64,000 nt of DNA, from NCBI RefSeq assembly GCF_000421565.1, contig NZ_ATXG01000013.1, positions 1-64,000 of the forward strand, written 5' to 3'. Shown here piece after piece: positions 10,552 through 18,304 of the stretch. The first letter of the stretch is position 1. Each line of letters opens with the position of its first letter. The translations under genes and the position numbers were made by a program. A model generated the notes under the pieces. It searched no databases and was not told where the DNA came from. It saw only the letters and a list, made by a program, of their open reading frames with translations. This DNA comes from Agromyces subbeticus DSM 16689. Lineage in GTDB: Bacteria; Actinomycetota; Actinomycetes; Actinomycetales; Microbacteriaceae.

Positions 10552-11564
10552 GCGCTGAGATGACCGGCATCGCAGGCGGCGCGACCGGGCAACCGGTCGC
10601 GCCGCCGGTGCGGCCGCGCGACGTCGTGGCGACAGCGGCGACTGCGCCGGCCAGGCCGACCGGGCCGCGCAAGGAGGCGGGCTGGCGCCGCCGCGACCGG
10701 CGCTGGGGCTACCTCTTCGTCGCGCCGCAGCTGATCGGCATGACCGTCTTCGTCGTGCTGCCGTTCACGGCGAGTCTCGTGCTCGCGTTCGCGAGCTGGG
10801 ACGGCCTCACCGACCTCACCTGGGTCGGGTTCGAGAACTTCACCGCGCAGCTCCAAGACGAACTGCTGCTGCGATCGATCGTCAACACCCTGCTCATCGC
10901 CGTGATCACCGTGCCGATCGGCCTCGGCCTCGCCGTGATCATCGCCGTCGCGCTCGAGAAGCTCAAGACCCGCACCCTCTACCTGGTGCTGTTCTTCGCG
11001 CCGGTGGTCACGTCGACGGTCGCCGTCGCGATGATCTGGCAGCAGATGTTCCGCACTGATGGAGTGCTGTCGACCACGATCTCGACGATCTTCGGCATCG
11101 AACCGCCCGACTGGCTGGGCGACCCGAGGCTCGCCCTGCTCGCCGTCTGCATCGTGACGATCTGGTCGTCGCTCGGCCTCAACGTGATCATCTTCCTCGC
11201 CGGACTGCAGAACATCTCGCCGTCGGTCATCGAGGCCGCGCGCATCGACGGCGCCGGCGCCTGGCGGCTCTTCCGCAGCATCCGCCTGCCCCTGCTCTCG
11301 CCGATCGTCTTCTTCTCGTCGGTCGTCGCGTTCATCTCGTCGCTCCAGACCTTCGACACGGTGTACGTGCTCGTGTCGAACGCCGGGCCCGACAACGCGA
11401 CCCGCACGATCGTCTACCACATCTACGATCTCGGCTTCGGAAAGTTCGAGTTCGGCCCATCGAGCGCCGCGAGCGTGATCCTGCTCGTGCTCACGCTCGT
11501 GATCACGGCGATCCAGTTCGGCGCCCAGAAGAAGTTCGTGCACTACGAGGATGACGCAGCATGA
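10548..11564 (+). CDS. CUT1 ABC sugar permease, MalF type (system 1)
   Basis: A 338-residue permease with six predicted transmembrane helices and the EAA loop characteristic of importers (VIEAARIDGAGAWRLFRSIRLP). The hydrophilic N-terminal 45 residues are Pro/Arg-rich. It pairs with the next gene to form the channel. GTG 10548 overlaps the stop of the binding-protein gene; ATG 10560 is an alternative start 12 nt later. No ATPase gene lies in the operon, so a shared MsiK-like ATPase encoded elsewhere is expected, as in other actinobacteria. Confidence 0.92.
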   Translation: MSAEMTGIAGGATGQPVAPPVRPRDVVATAATAPARPTGPRKEAGWRRRDRRWGYLFVAPQLIGMTVFVVLPFTASLVLAFASWDGLTDLTWVGFENFTAQLQDELLLRSIVNTLLIAVITVPIGLGLAVIIAVALEKLKTRTLYLVLFFAPVVTSTVAVAMIWQQMFRTDGVLSTTISTIFGIEPPDWLGDPRLALLAVCIVTIWSSLGLNVIIFLAGLQNISPSVIEAARIDGAGAWRLFRSIRLPLLSPIVFFSSVVAFISSLQTFDTVYVLVSNAGPDNATRTIVYHIYDLGFGKFEFGPSSAASVILLVLTLVITAIQFGAQKKFVHYEDDAA

Positions 11565-12508
11565 GCCTCACGAATCCGCGCCTGACCGACGGCGTGCAGT
11601 TGCCCCCGACCGACTCCACGATCGCGATCGCCGCGCCCGGCTATGACTACCGGCCGACGGGTCAACGCGTCGGCAAGGGTCGGCGTCGAGCGAGCGCGAC
11701 GGTGCTGCACATCGTGCTGGTCGTCGCCGGCGTCGCGATGGTCTTCCCGTTCATCTGGATGCTGCTCACCTCGTTCAAGTCGCTGCCGCAACTGCTGCAG
11801 GACCCGCTCGCCTTCTGGCCGCAGCCGTGGACCTTCGACAACTACGCCGAGGCCTGGAACGCCGTGCCGTTCGGCCAGGCCTACGTCAACAGCATCTACA
11901 TCGCGGCACTCGTCGTGGTCGGCACGCTGATCACCGCGTCCATGGCCGGCTATGCGTTCGCGCGTATCCGGTTCCGCGGCAGCAAGACGCTGTTCGTGCT
12001 CTTCCTCGCGACGCAGATGATCCCAGCCCAAGTCACGCTCATCCCGTTCTACCTGCTCATGACGCAGCTCGGATGGGTCGACTCGCACCTGGCGCTCATC
12101 GTGCCCGGCATGATGGCGAACCCGTTCGCGGTGTTCCTCATGCGTCAGTTCGTGCTGTCGCTGCCGAAAGAGCTCGAGGAGGCCGCGCTCGTCGATGGAG
12201 CAGGGCGCTGGCGCATCTTCTGGAGCGTCGTGCTGCCGAACCTCAAGCCGGGGCTCGCGGCGCTCAGCATCATCGTCTCGCTGAGCGTGTGGAACGCGTT
12301 CCTCTTCCCGCTCGTGCTGCTGAACACGCCCGACCTGTTCACGGTGCCGCTGCTGCTCGCCTCGTTCCAGGGCCAGTTCGGCTCGATCAACTACGGGCTC
12401 GTGATGGCGGCGTCGGCGATCTCGACGATTCCGATGCTGATCGTCTTCGTGATCGGGCAGCGCCGGATCCTCAACAGCATGGCCGCGTCGGGGCTGGGAG
12501 GACGATGA
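11561..12508 (+). CDS. CUT1 ABC sugar permease, MalG type (system 1)
   Basis: A 315-residue permease with six predicted membrane spans, the MalG-type opening VFPFIWMLLTSFKS and the EAA loop ELEEAALVDGAGRWRIFWSV. ATG 11561 overlaps the upstream permease stop by 4 nt, indicating translational coupling. The first 45 residues are a cytoplasmic tail before helix 1. It forms the inner-membrane channel with the preceding permease. Confidence 0.92.
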   Translation: MSLTNPRLTDGVQLPPTDSTIAIAAPGYDYRPTGQRVGKGRRRASATVLHIVLVVAGVAMVFPFIWMLLTSFKSLPQLLQDPLAFWPQPWTFDNYAEAWNAVPFGQAYVNSIYIAALVVVGTLITASMAGYAFARIRFRGSKTLFVLFLATQMIPAQVTLIPFYLLMTQLGWVDSHLALIVPGMMANPFAVFLMRQFVLSLPKELEEAALVDGAGRWRIFWSVVLPNLKPGLAALSIIVSLSVWNAFLFPLVLLNTPDLFTVPLLLASFQGQFGSINYGLVMAASAISTIPMLIVFVIGQRRILNSMAASGLGGR

Positions 12509-14274
12509 GCGCCTCGGATGCCGCGGAGCTGGCCAGTCTCGCCGGTCGTCATCTCGATCTCGTGCAGGCGCCGTTCACGTTGCCGCGCTCGCGCGTGCTC
12601 GTGTTCCGGAGCGATCACGTCGAACTCGCCGAGTCGGCCGCCACCGAGCCGGTCGCGGACGCAATCGGCACCGCCCCCGCGACCGCGCTGCGGGTGCATA
12701 CCTCGGAGTACGAGCGCCGGCTCGACCAGTGCCGGGTCATCGACGAACTCGTGATCAGGGATGGCGACGGCGAGTCGATGCCGGTCACGGCTGTGCTGCC
12801 GCACGCCATCGAGTTCGCCGGGGGAGCGGTGACCCTCACCTTCGCCGGCACCGCCGCGCTGACCGTCGGCCTCGCCGCCGTCGGTCGAGTAGCGACGAAC
12901 GAGCGTATCGAGACCACCGTCGAGTGGACGACCCCGGATGGCGCGCGAACCCGCGTCGAACTGACGGCAGAGGCGCCCGCGGTGCGATTGAGCATCGGGC
13001 CGGAGCGACGCGTGCGCCACGAGGCATCCGTGCTGCACGATCGGGATGCCGCCGCAACGCGCTCGCTGTGGGCCGACTGGTTCGCGAAGTGCCCGATCGT
13101 GCGCGACGACCTGCAATCGATGACCGCGTTCTGCTGGTGGGTGCTCGGCGCGAACATCGTCGAGCTGCCGTCGCTTGGCGAGGCGCGCGGCGTGGTGCCG
13201 TCGAAGATCGGGTACGTCGGTGTGTGGCAATGGGACGCCTACTTCATCGCGGTGGGACTGCGTCATGGCGACCCCGAACTCGCCCGTGAGCAGCTCGAGA
13301 TCGCGTTCCGATTCGCGAGCGCCGACGGGCAATTGCCCGATGTCGTGCACGAGCAGGGCGTGCTCGCCACGAGCGACGACCTGCCCCAGGCCGATCGCGA
13401 TCGACTGCGCCGTGCCGGTTCGCAGATCGCCGACCCGAACGCTCCCGTGCCGCTCACGAAGCCGCCGCTCGCAGCCTGGGCGCTGGCCAAGGTGCTCGAG
13501 GTCGAGGATGCGCCCGAGTGGGCGCGCGAGCAGCTCACCACGATCCGCCGCTCGCAGGACTGGTGGTTCGTCGGCAGCGACCTCGACGCCGACGGCATGC
13601 CCGAGTACGGCCACCCGTATTCGTCGGGTCTCGACGACAGCCCCATCTTCGACGGGCCACTGCCGACCACGGCGCCCGACCTCGGCGCCTACCTCGTGCT
13701 GCAGGACCTCGAACTCGCCAGGCTCGCCGAGCGATACGGCACGGATGCCGCGGGGGATTCAGCCGCGCACCGCGCCCGCGCGGAACGCACGCTCGCTCTG
13801 CTGCTCGAGCTGTGGAGCGGGGCCTCCGGTCGGTTCGCGGCACGTGCCGCCGGCGCGGTGGTCGCCAGTGATGCGATCGTCGGGTTGATGCCGCTGCTCA
13901 CCGGCCGGCTGCCGGCTGATGTCGTCGAGGCCCTCGTGGGAGCGCTCGGCGATCCCGAGCGATACGGTCTGCCATGGACGGTGCCGACCGTCTCTGCGTC
14001 CGACCCCGACTTCTCACCCGAGCGCATGTGGCGCGGCCCCGTGTGGGTCAACACCAACGTGCTCATCGTCGAGGGGCTGCGGGCATCGGGGCATCCCGAG
14101 CTCGCGCGAGCGCTCGCCGAGCGAACCGTTGCACTCGTCGTGCACGCAGGCGGCCCCCACGAGTACTTCAATCCGCTCACCGGTCGCAAGGCCCGCACCG
14201 CGACGACGGCGTTCGGCTGGTCGGCCGCGCTGTTCATCGACCTCGCGGTCGGTCTGACGCACTTGCCCGACTAG
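12505..14274 (+). CDS. GH63-like (MGH1-type) glycoside hydrolase
   Basis: A 589-residue cytoplasmic protein with no signal peptide. From about residue 180 it has the (alpha/alpha)6 toroid of the GH37/63/78-like clan: VWQWDAYFIAVGL (general-acid region), QLPDVVHEQG, PEYGHPYSSGLDDSPIFDG, MWRGPVWVNTN and GGPHEYFNPLTG, whose Glu matches the catalytic base position of bacterial GH63 enzymes. The N-terminal 180 residues are a beta-rich domain. It probably hydrolyses the oligosaccharide imported by the three upstream gene products. Bacterial relatives act on glucosyl or mannosyl linkages, so specificity is open. ATG 12505 overlaps the permease stop, with GGGAGGAC upstream. Longer in-frame extensions would overlap the permease gene. 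Confidence 0.82.
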   Translation: MSASDAAELASLAGRHLDLVQAPFTLPRSRVLVFRSDHVELAESAATEPVADAIGTAPATALRVHTSEYERRLDQCRVIDELVIRDGDGESMPVTAVLPHAIEFAGGAVTLTFAGTAALTVGLAAVGRVATNERIETTVEWTTPDGARTRVELTAEAPAVRLSIGPERRVRHEASVLHDRDAAATRSLWADWFAKCPIVRDDLQSMTAFCWWVLGANIVELPSLGEARGVVPSKIGYVGVWQWDAYFIAVGLRHGDPELAREQLEIAFRFASADGQLPDVVHEQGVLATSDDLPQADRDRLRRAGSQIADPNAPVPLTKPPLAAWALAKVLEVEDAPEWAREQLTTIRRSQDWWFVGSDLDADGMPEYGHPYSSGLDDSPIFDGPLPTTAPDLGAYLVLQDLELARLAERYGTDAAGDSAAHRARAERTLALLLELWSGASGRFAARAAGAVVASDAIVGLMPLLTGRLPADVVEALVGALGDPERYGLPWTVPTVSASDPDFSPERMWRGPVWVNTNVLIVEGLRASGHPELARALAERTVALVVHAGGPHEYFNPLTGRKARTATTAFGWSAALFIDLAVGLTHLPD

Positions 14275-14320
14275 GGAGCGTCGCGATCGATCCGGCATGC
14301 GGGATCAGTGTTCACTGCTG

Positions 14321-14338
14321 TTGTATTCAATATTCAGA
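14321..14338 (+). promoter_or_regulatory. Degenerate GntR operator before ABC operon 2
   Basis: TTGTATTCAATATTCAGA matches the extended site at 9172-9189 (TTGTATACAGAATACTGA) at 13 of 18 positions and lies just ahead of the second binding-protein gene. It is AT-rich against its GC-rich surroundings. Inferred weaker site for the same GntR regulator. Confidence 0.5.
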
Positions 14339-14356
14339 TCAGACAAGGAAGTCAGA

Positions 14357-15673
14357 ATGAGATCACGCACCCTTCTCCTCCCGGCCGCATCCCTGGCCGC
14401 TGCCGCCCTGCTCGCCGGCTGCGCCATGGGCGGCGGGTCGTCGGCCGCGCCGGTCGTGCTCGACCCTGACGCGAAGGTCTCGGATGAGATCACCGTCTGG
14501 TCGTGGGACGTCGCGGCCACCGCGCTCGAGCGCCTCGGTGCCGAGTTCGAGGCCGACCATCCCGGCACCACGGTCAACGTGGTCGACGTCGGCTACGACA
14601 ATGCGTACGACAAGCTCTCGGTGGGTCTCCAGGCCGGCAGCGGACTGCCTGACGTGGTGACGATCGAGACCGACCGCGCGCCCGGCTACATCAACGAGTT
14701 CCCGGCGGGCTTCGTCGACCTCACGCCAGTGCTCGGCGACGCTGAAGCGGACTTCGATCCGTTCAAGTGGTCGGCGCAGTCGGATGCCGACGGTGCGCTG
14801 AAGGTGGCACCGTGGGATTCCGGCACGGTCGGCCTCTTCTTCCGCAGCGACTACTTCGTCGACGCCGGCATCGACCCCGCCGCGATCGAGACCTGGGACG
14901 ACGTCGTCTCCGCCGGCGAGACGATCAAGCAGACGACGGGGCATACCCTGCTCTCGCTCGACGTGGCCACCGGTGCCGGCTTCCAGATGCTGCTCCAGCA
15001 GCAGGGGCAGGGCCTCTTCGATGACGAGGGCGATATCACGATCACCTCGCCGGAAGCCGTCGAGGCGCTCACCCTGTTGCAGACCATGAACGAGAAGGGG
15101 CTGCTCAAGAACGTCAAAGGCTGGGACGGCCGCGTCACTTCGGCGAAAGACGGCGACTCCGCCGTGACGCCGGAGGCGGTCTGGTGGATCGGCACCCTGC
15201 TCGGCGATGCGCCCGAGCTCTCGGGCACGTACGGCGTCACCGAGCTGCCGGCGTTCGAGATCGGCGGCGTGCGCACGTCGAACAGCGGCGGCTCCGGCCT
15301 CGCCGTGCCGGCGCAGGCAGAGAACCCGCAACTGGCCGCGGCCTTCGTCGAATACGCGCTCGCCGACGCCGATCGCCAGGCGTCGATGATGGAGCACGAG
15401 GGTCTCTTCCCCTCGTACCTGCCCGCGCTGCAGGGCGACTACTTCCACGAGCCGCAGGAGTACTTCGGCGGGCAACCGGTGTACGAGCTCTTCGCCGAGC
15501 AGACCGCGAACATCCCGCCGATCACCTTTACGACCGACAACGCCGAGGCGAGCGACATCGTCGCCAATGCGGTCGTCGCAGCGGTGCTGAACGGCGCAGA
15601 TCCCGAGAGCGCGCTTCAGGATGCCGCGGAGCAGATCGCGACCGCGACCGGGCGCGAGATCGCGGGCGAGTAG
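14357..15673 (+). CDS. CUT1 ABC transporter sugar-binding lipoprotein (system 2)
   Basis: A 438-residue family-1 solute-binding lipoprotein with lipobox LLAGC (C22), a short Gly/Ser linker and the mature start DEITVWSWDVAATALERLGAEFEADHPG. The VWSWD opening and SGLPDVVTIETDRAPGYINEFP are typical of sugar-binding proteins next to MalF/MalG permeases. ATG 14357 follows AAGGAAG. An upstream in-frame ATG at 14297 would put a charged stretch ahead of the signal peptide and overlap the operator. It heads the second CUT1 operon, 82 nt after the glycosidase. Confidence 0.92.
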   Translation: MRSRTLLLPAASLAAAALLAGCAMGGGSSAAPVVLDPDAKVSDEITVWSWDVAATALERLGAEFEADHPGTTVNVVDVGYDNAYDKLSVGLQAGSGLPDVVTIETDRAPGYINEFPAGFVDLTPVLGDAEADFDPFKWSAQSDADGALKVAPWDSGTVGLFFRSDYFVDAGIDPAAIETWDDVVSAGETIKQTTGHTLLSLDVATGAGFQMLLQQQGQGLFDDEGDITITSPEAVEALTLLQTMNEKGLLKNVKGWDGRVTSAKDGDSAVTPEAVWWIGTLLGDAPELSGTYGVTELPAFEIGGVRTSNSGGSGLAVPAQAENPQLAAAFVEYALADADRQASMMEHEGLFPSYLPALQGDYFHEPQEYFGGQPVYELFAEQTANIPPITFTTDNAEASDIVANAVVAAVLNGADPESALQDAAEQIATATGREIAGE

Positions 15674-16593
15674 TGGTCGCCAGCCCGCTCGCCGGGCGCC
15701 GCCCGGCGACGAAGGAGTCCGGGCGTCGCACCCTGGCCCGTCGACTCCAGCGCCCGGGCGTGTGGTTCGTGCTGCCCGCCGCGCTGCTGCTCGTGATCTT
15801 CTTCACCTACCCGCTCGTCACTTCGCTCTGGCAGAGCTTCTTCGCAACCTCGGGCGGCGTCACCAGCTGGGTCGGGCTCGAGCAGTACGCGCGCCTCTTC
15901 GCCGACCCTCTGATCGGCAAGAGCCTCGCGAACGCGGCACTCATCCTCATCGTGCAGGTGCCGCTGATGATCGCGCTTGCAGTGGGCCTCGCGTACCTGC
16001 TGAACCAGTCGTGGCTGCGGTTCCGCGGGGGCTTCCGGCTGTTCGCGTTCCTGCCGGCCGTCACGACGCTCGTCGCGTACGCCGTCGTGTTCCGGGTGAT
16101 GCTCGCGACAGACGGGGGCGCCGTGAACCAGGTGTTCGCCGTGTTCGGCGTCGAGCCCGTCGATTGGCTGAACAACGAGTGGTGGGCTCGCGTCGCCCTC
16201 ATCGCGGCGATCACCTGGCGCTGGACGGGCTACAACATGGTGATCATCCTCGCCGGGCTGCAGTCGATTCCCGCCGAGCTCTACGAGGCCGCTCGCATCG
16301 ATGGCGCGGGGCGGTGGCAGATCTTCACGAGGATCGTCATTCCGCAACTGCGGCCGGTCCTCATCTTCACGACCGTCACGTCGACGATCGGTGCGCTGCA
16401 GCTGTTCGACGAGAACTACATCCTCACCGAGGGCGGGCCGAACGACGCGACGCTCACGCCCGTGCTCTATCTGTACAAGGTCGGGTTCCGGCAATTCGAC
16501 TTCGGGTACGCCTCCGCGATCGCATGGCTCCTGGTCGTGCTGACCGCGGTCATCGCGATCATCCAGTTCCGGCTCATGAGGGAGAAGAAGTGA
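15673..16593 (+). CDS. CUT1 ABC sugar permease, MalF type (system 2)
   Basis: A 306-residue permease with six predicted transmembrane helices and EAA loop LYEAARIDGAGRWQIFTRIVIP. The assigned GTG shares its first base with the stop codon of the binding-protein gene, a one-nucleotide overlap. Longer in-frame extensions would overlap that gene extensively. It forms a heterodimeric channel with the next gene; no ATPase is encoded beside it. Confidence 0.9.
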   Translation: MVASPLAGRRPATKESGRRTLARRLQRPGVWFVLPAALLLVIFFTYPLVTSLWQSFFATSGGVTSWVGLEQYARLFADPLIGKSLANAALILIVQVPLMIALAVGLAYLLNQSWLRFRGGFRLFAFLPAVTTLVAYAVVFRVMLATDGGAVNQVFAVFGVEPVDWLNNEWWARVALIAAITWRWTGYNMVIILAGLQSIPAELYEAARIDGAGRWQIFTRIVIPQLRPVLIFTTVTSTIGALQLFDENYILTEGGPNDATLTPVLYLYKVGFRQFDFGYASAIAWLLVVLTAVIAIIQFRLMREKK

Positions 16594-17495
16594 GCGTCAC
16601 CTCGACCCTGACGTCCGTCAACCCACGCACGACCGATGCGCGCGACTCGAGGCCCGCCGGCGCCGGGCCGGCGCTGCGCCGCGGCATCCTGCGCGCACCC
16701 GTCTACCTGCTGCTGGCGGTGACGAGCGTGCTCGCCGTGGTGCCGTTCCTCTGGATGGTCGTCGCGTCGACGCATCCGACCTCCGAGCTGTTCGGCACGC
16801 CGCTCCCGGTGCTGCCCGGCGGCGAGCTCTGGGCCAACCTCGCCCGGCTGCAGGAATCGGTGAACTTCAGCCAGGTGATGCTGAACAGCCTCGGCATCGC
16901 GGTGATCTATACCGTGTTCTCGTCGATCGTCAGCATCATGTGCGGCTACGGCCTCGCGACGTACCGGTTCCGCGGCCGCGGCATCCTGCTCGGTGTCGTG
17001 CTCGTCACGATGATGATCCCGATGCAGGTGCTCCTGGTGCCGCTCTTCCAGATGATGGCGAGCGCCGGATGGATCGACAGCTACCAGGCCGTGATCCTGC
17101 CGTTCCTCGCGAACGCGTTCGGCATCTTCCTCATGCGGCAGGGGTTCCTCGATTTTCCGGTGAGCCTCATCGAGGCAGCGCGCATCGACGGGGCGAGCGA
17201 GTTCCGCACCTTCTATCGCATCGTGCTGCCGGTCGCCCGGCCGCAGATCGCCGCGCTCGTGATCTACACCTTCATCAGCCAGTGGAACGCCTTCATCTGG
17301 CCGCTGCTGATGCTCAACACCGAGGACCGGTACACCGTGCCGGTCGCCCTCAACACGATGATCGGCATGTCGCGCGTGGACTACTCGGGCCTCATGCTCG
17401 GCTCGCTGCTCGCAACGCTGCCCCTCATGCTGCTGTTCCTGGTCTTCCAGAAGCAGTTCGTCTCCGGCCTGCTCGGCGGCGCCGTGAAGGGGTAG
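16590..17495 (+). CDS. CUT1 ABC sugar permease, MalG type (system 2)
   Basis: A 301-residue permease with the MalG-type start VVPFLWMVVASTHPTSELFG, six predicted membrane spans and EAA loop LIEAARIDGASEFRTFYRIVLP. GTG 16590 overlaps the upstream stop by 4 nt and follows GGAGAAG. It ends 11 nt before the convergent GntR gene with no terminator hairpin between, so the two transcripts probably overlap. Confidence 0.9.
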   Translation: MSVTSTLTSVNPRTTDARDSRPAGAGPALRRGILRAPVYLLLAVTSVLAVVPFLWMVVASTHPTSELFGTPLPVLPGGELWANLARLQESVNFSQVMLNSLGIAVIYTVFSSIVSIMCGYGLATYRFRGRGILLGVVLVTMMIPMQVLLVPLFQMMASAGWIDSYQAVILPFLANAFGIFLMRQGFLDFPVSLIEAARIDGASEFRTFYRIVLPVARPQIAALVIYTFISQWNAFIWPLLMLNTEDRYTVPVALNTMIGMSRVDYSGLMLGSLLATLPLMLLFLVFQKQFVSGLLGGAVKG

Positions 17496-17506
17496 GCCCA
17501 GTGGCG

Positions 17507-18163
17507 TCAGGCGCTGAAGTACGGGCTCGAGGCGTTGTCGAGGATGCGGCGCATGCCGTTCATCCAGTTGGCCTCGAGGGCGACAACGGCCCCGGGCACG
17601 TCGCCATCGGCGAGGTGCTTCGCGATCTCGGCGTGCTCGGCCGCCACTCGGCCGACCATCACGTCGTTGGGCACGAGCAGCGACTCGTAGCGATGGAATG
17701 CCCCGCGCACGCTCGCGATCACGTCGAGCAGGCGCTGGTTCGGGCACGCCGAGAGCATGATGCCGTGCCACTCGTCGTCTTTCGAGACCACGAGCGCGTG
17801 CTCGACGACCTCTTGCGAGAACTCGGCGGCGATCGTCGCGAGCCGGCCTCCGATCACGCGAAGCTCGTCGAGAGGGCTGAGCTTCAGCGCGAGACCCTCG
17901 AGCGCGGCCATGACGGGCGCGAGGTCTTCGAACTCGCGGGCGCTCAGTGGTACGAAGCGGAAGCCCTTGCCGTTCTCGCTCTCGATCTGGCCCTCGCTCT
18001 CGAGAGCGATGAGCGCCTCGCGCAGCGGTGTGCGGCTGACGCCGAGTTCTGCGGCGAGCTGTACCTCGTTGATGCCCTCGCCGGGTTGCACCGCGCCCGT
18101 GCGCATGCGCGCCAGCAGCTCTTCACGAACCTGCGACCGCAGGTTCTTGCGTTCGATCGCCAT
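17507..18163 (-). CDS. GntR-family (FCD subfamily) transcriptional regulator
   Basis: A 218-residue regulator. The N-terminal winged helix-turn-helix (residues 8-72) has the family core INEVQLAAELGVSRTPLREALIALESEG. The C-terminal all-helical FCD domain senses a ligand and contains candidate metal-binding histidines (EWHGIM, FHRYE, EHAEIAKHLADG). FCD regulators typically release DNA when a sugar acid or other small metabolite binds. It is divergent from the GH42 gene, and TGTATACAGAATAC between them also occurs before ABC operon 1, so it is the likely repressor of both operons and of itself. The effector is unknown. Confidence 0.9.
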   Translation of the reverse strand: MAIERKNLRSQVREELLARMRTGAVQPGEGINEVQLAAELGVSRTPLREALIALESEGQIESENGKGFRFVPLSAREFEDLAPVMAALEGLALKLSPLDELRVIGGRLATIAAEFSQEVVEHALVVSKDDEWHGIMLSACPNQRLLDVIASVRGAFHRYESLLVPNDVMVGRVAAEHAEIAKHLADGDVPGAVVALEANWMNGMRRILDNASSPYFSA

Positions 18164-18209
18164 AACGTCGCCCTCCGGGCCGCTCCGGCCGTCGCGGCAA
18201 GCCTAGGGC

Positions 18210-18255
18210 TTGACCGCTTCCGGCATCCGGCATACTGTGTCTGTATACAGAATAC
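18210..18255 (+). promoter_or_regulatory. Promoter and GntR operator of the GH42 operon
   Basis: TTGACC (18210-18215) is a candidate -35, with CATACTGT about 16 bp downstream as -10 region. TGTATACAGAATAC follows at 18242-18255, its first eight bases part of the perfect 10-bp palindrome CTGTATACAG (18241-18250). The site lies 79 bp from the divergent GntR start, consistent with control of both genes. Confidence 0.6.
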
Positions 18256-18304
18256 ATTCTGCAATTCAGACTGTACACCCCGAAGCTACTCAGAGAGGAG
18301 CGGC

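Noticed and set aside
16940-18304. Long in-frame N-terminal extension of the GH42 gene
   Set aside because: It would cross the permease, the GntR gene and the operator; GH42 homology and a strong ribosome-binding site begin at 18305.
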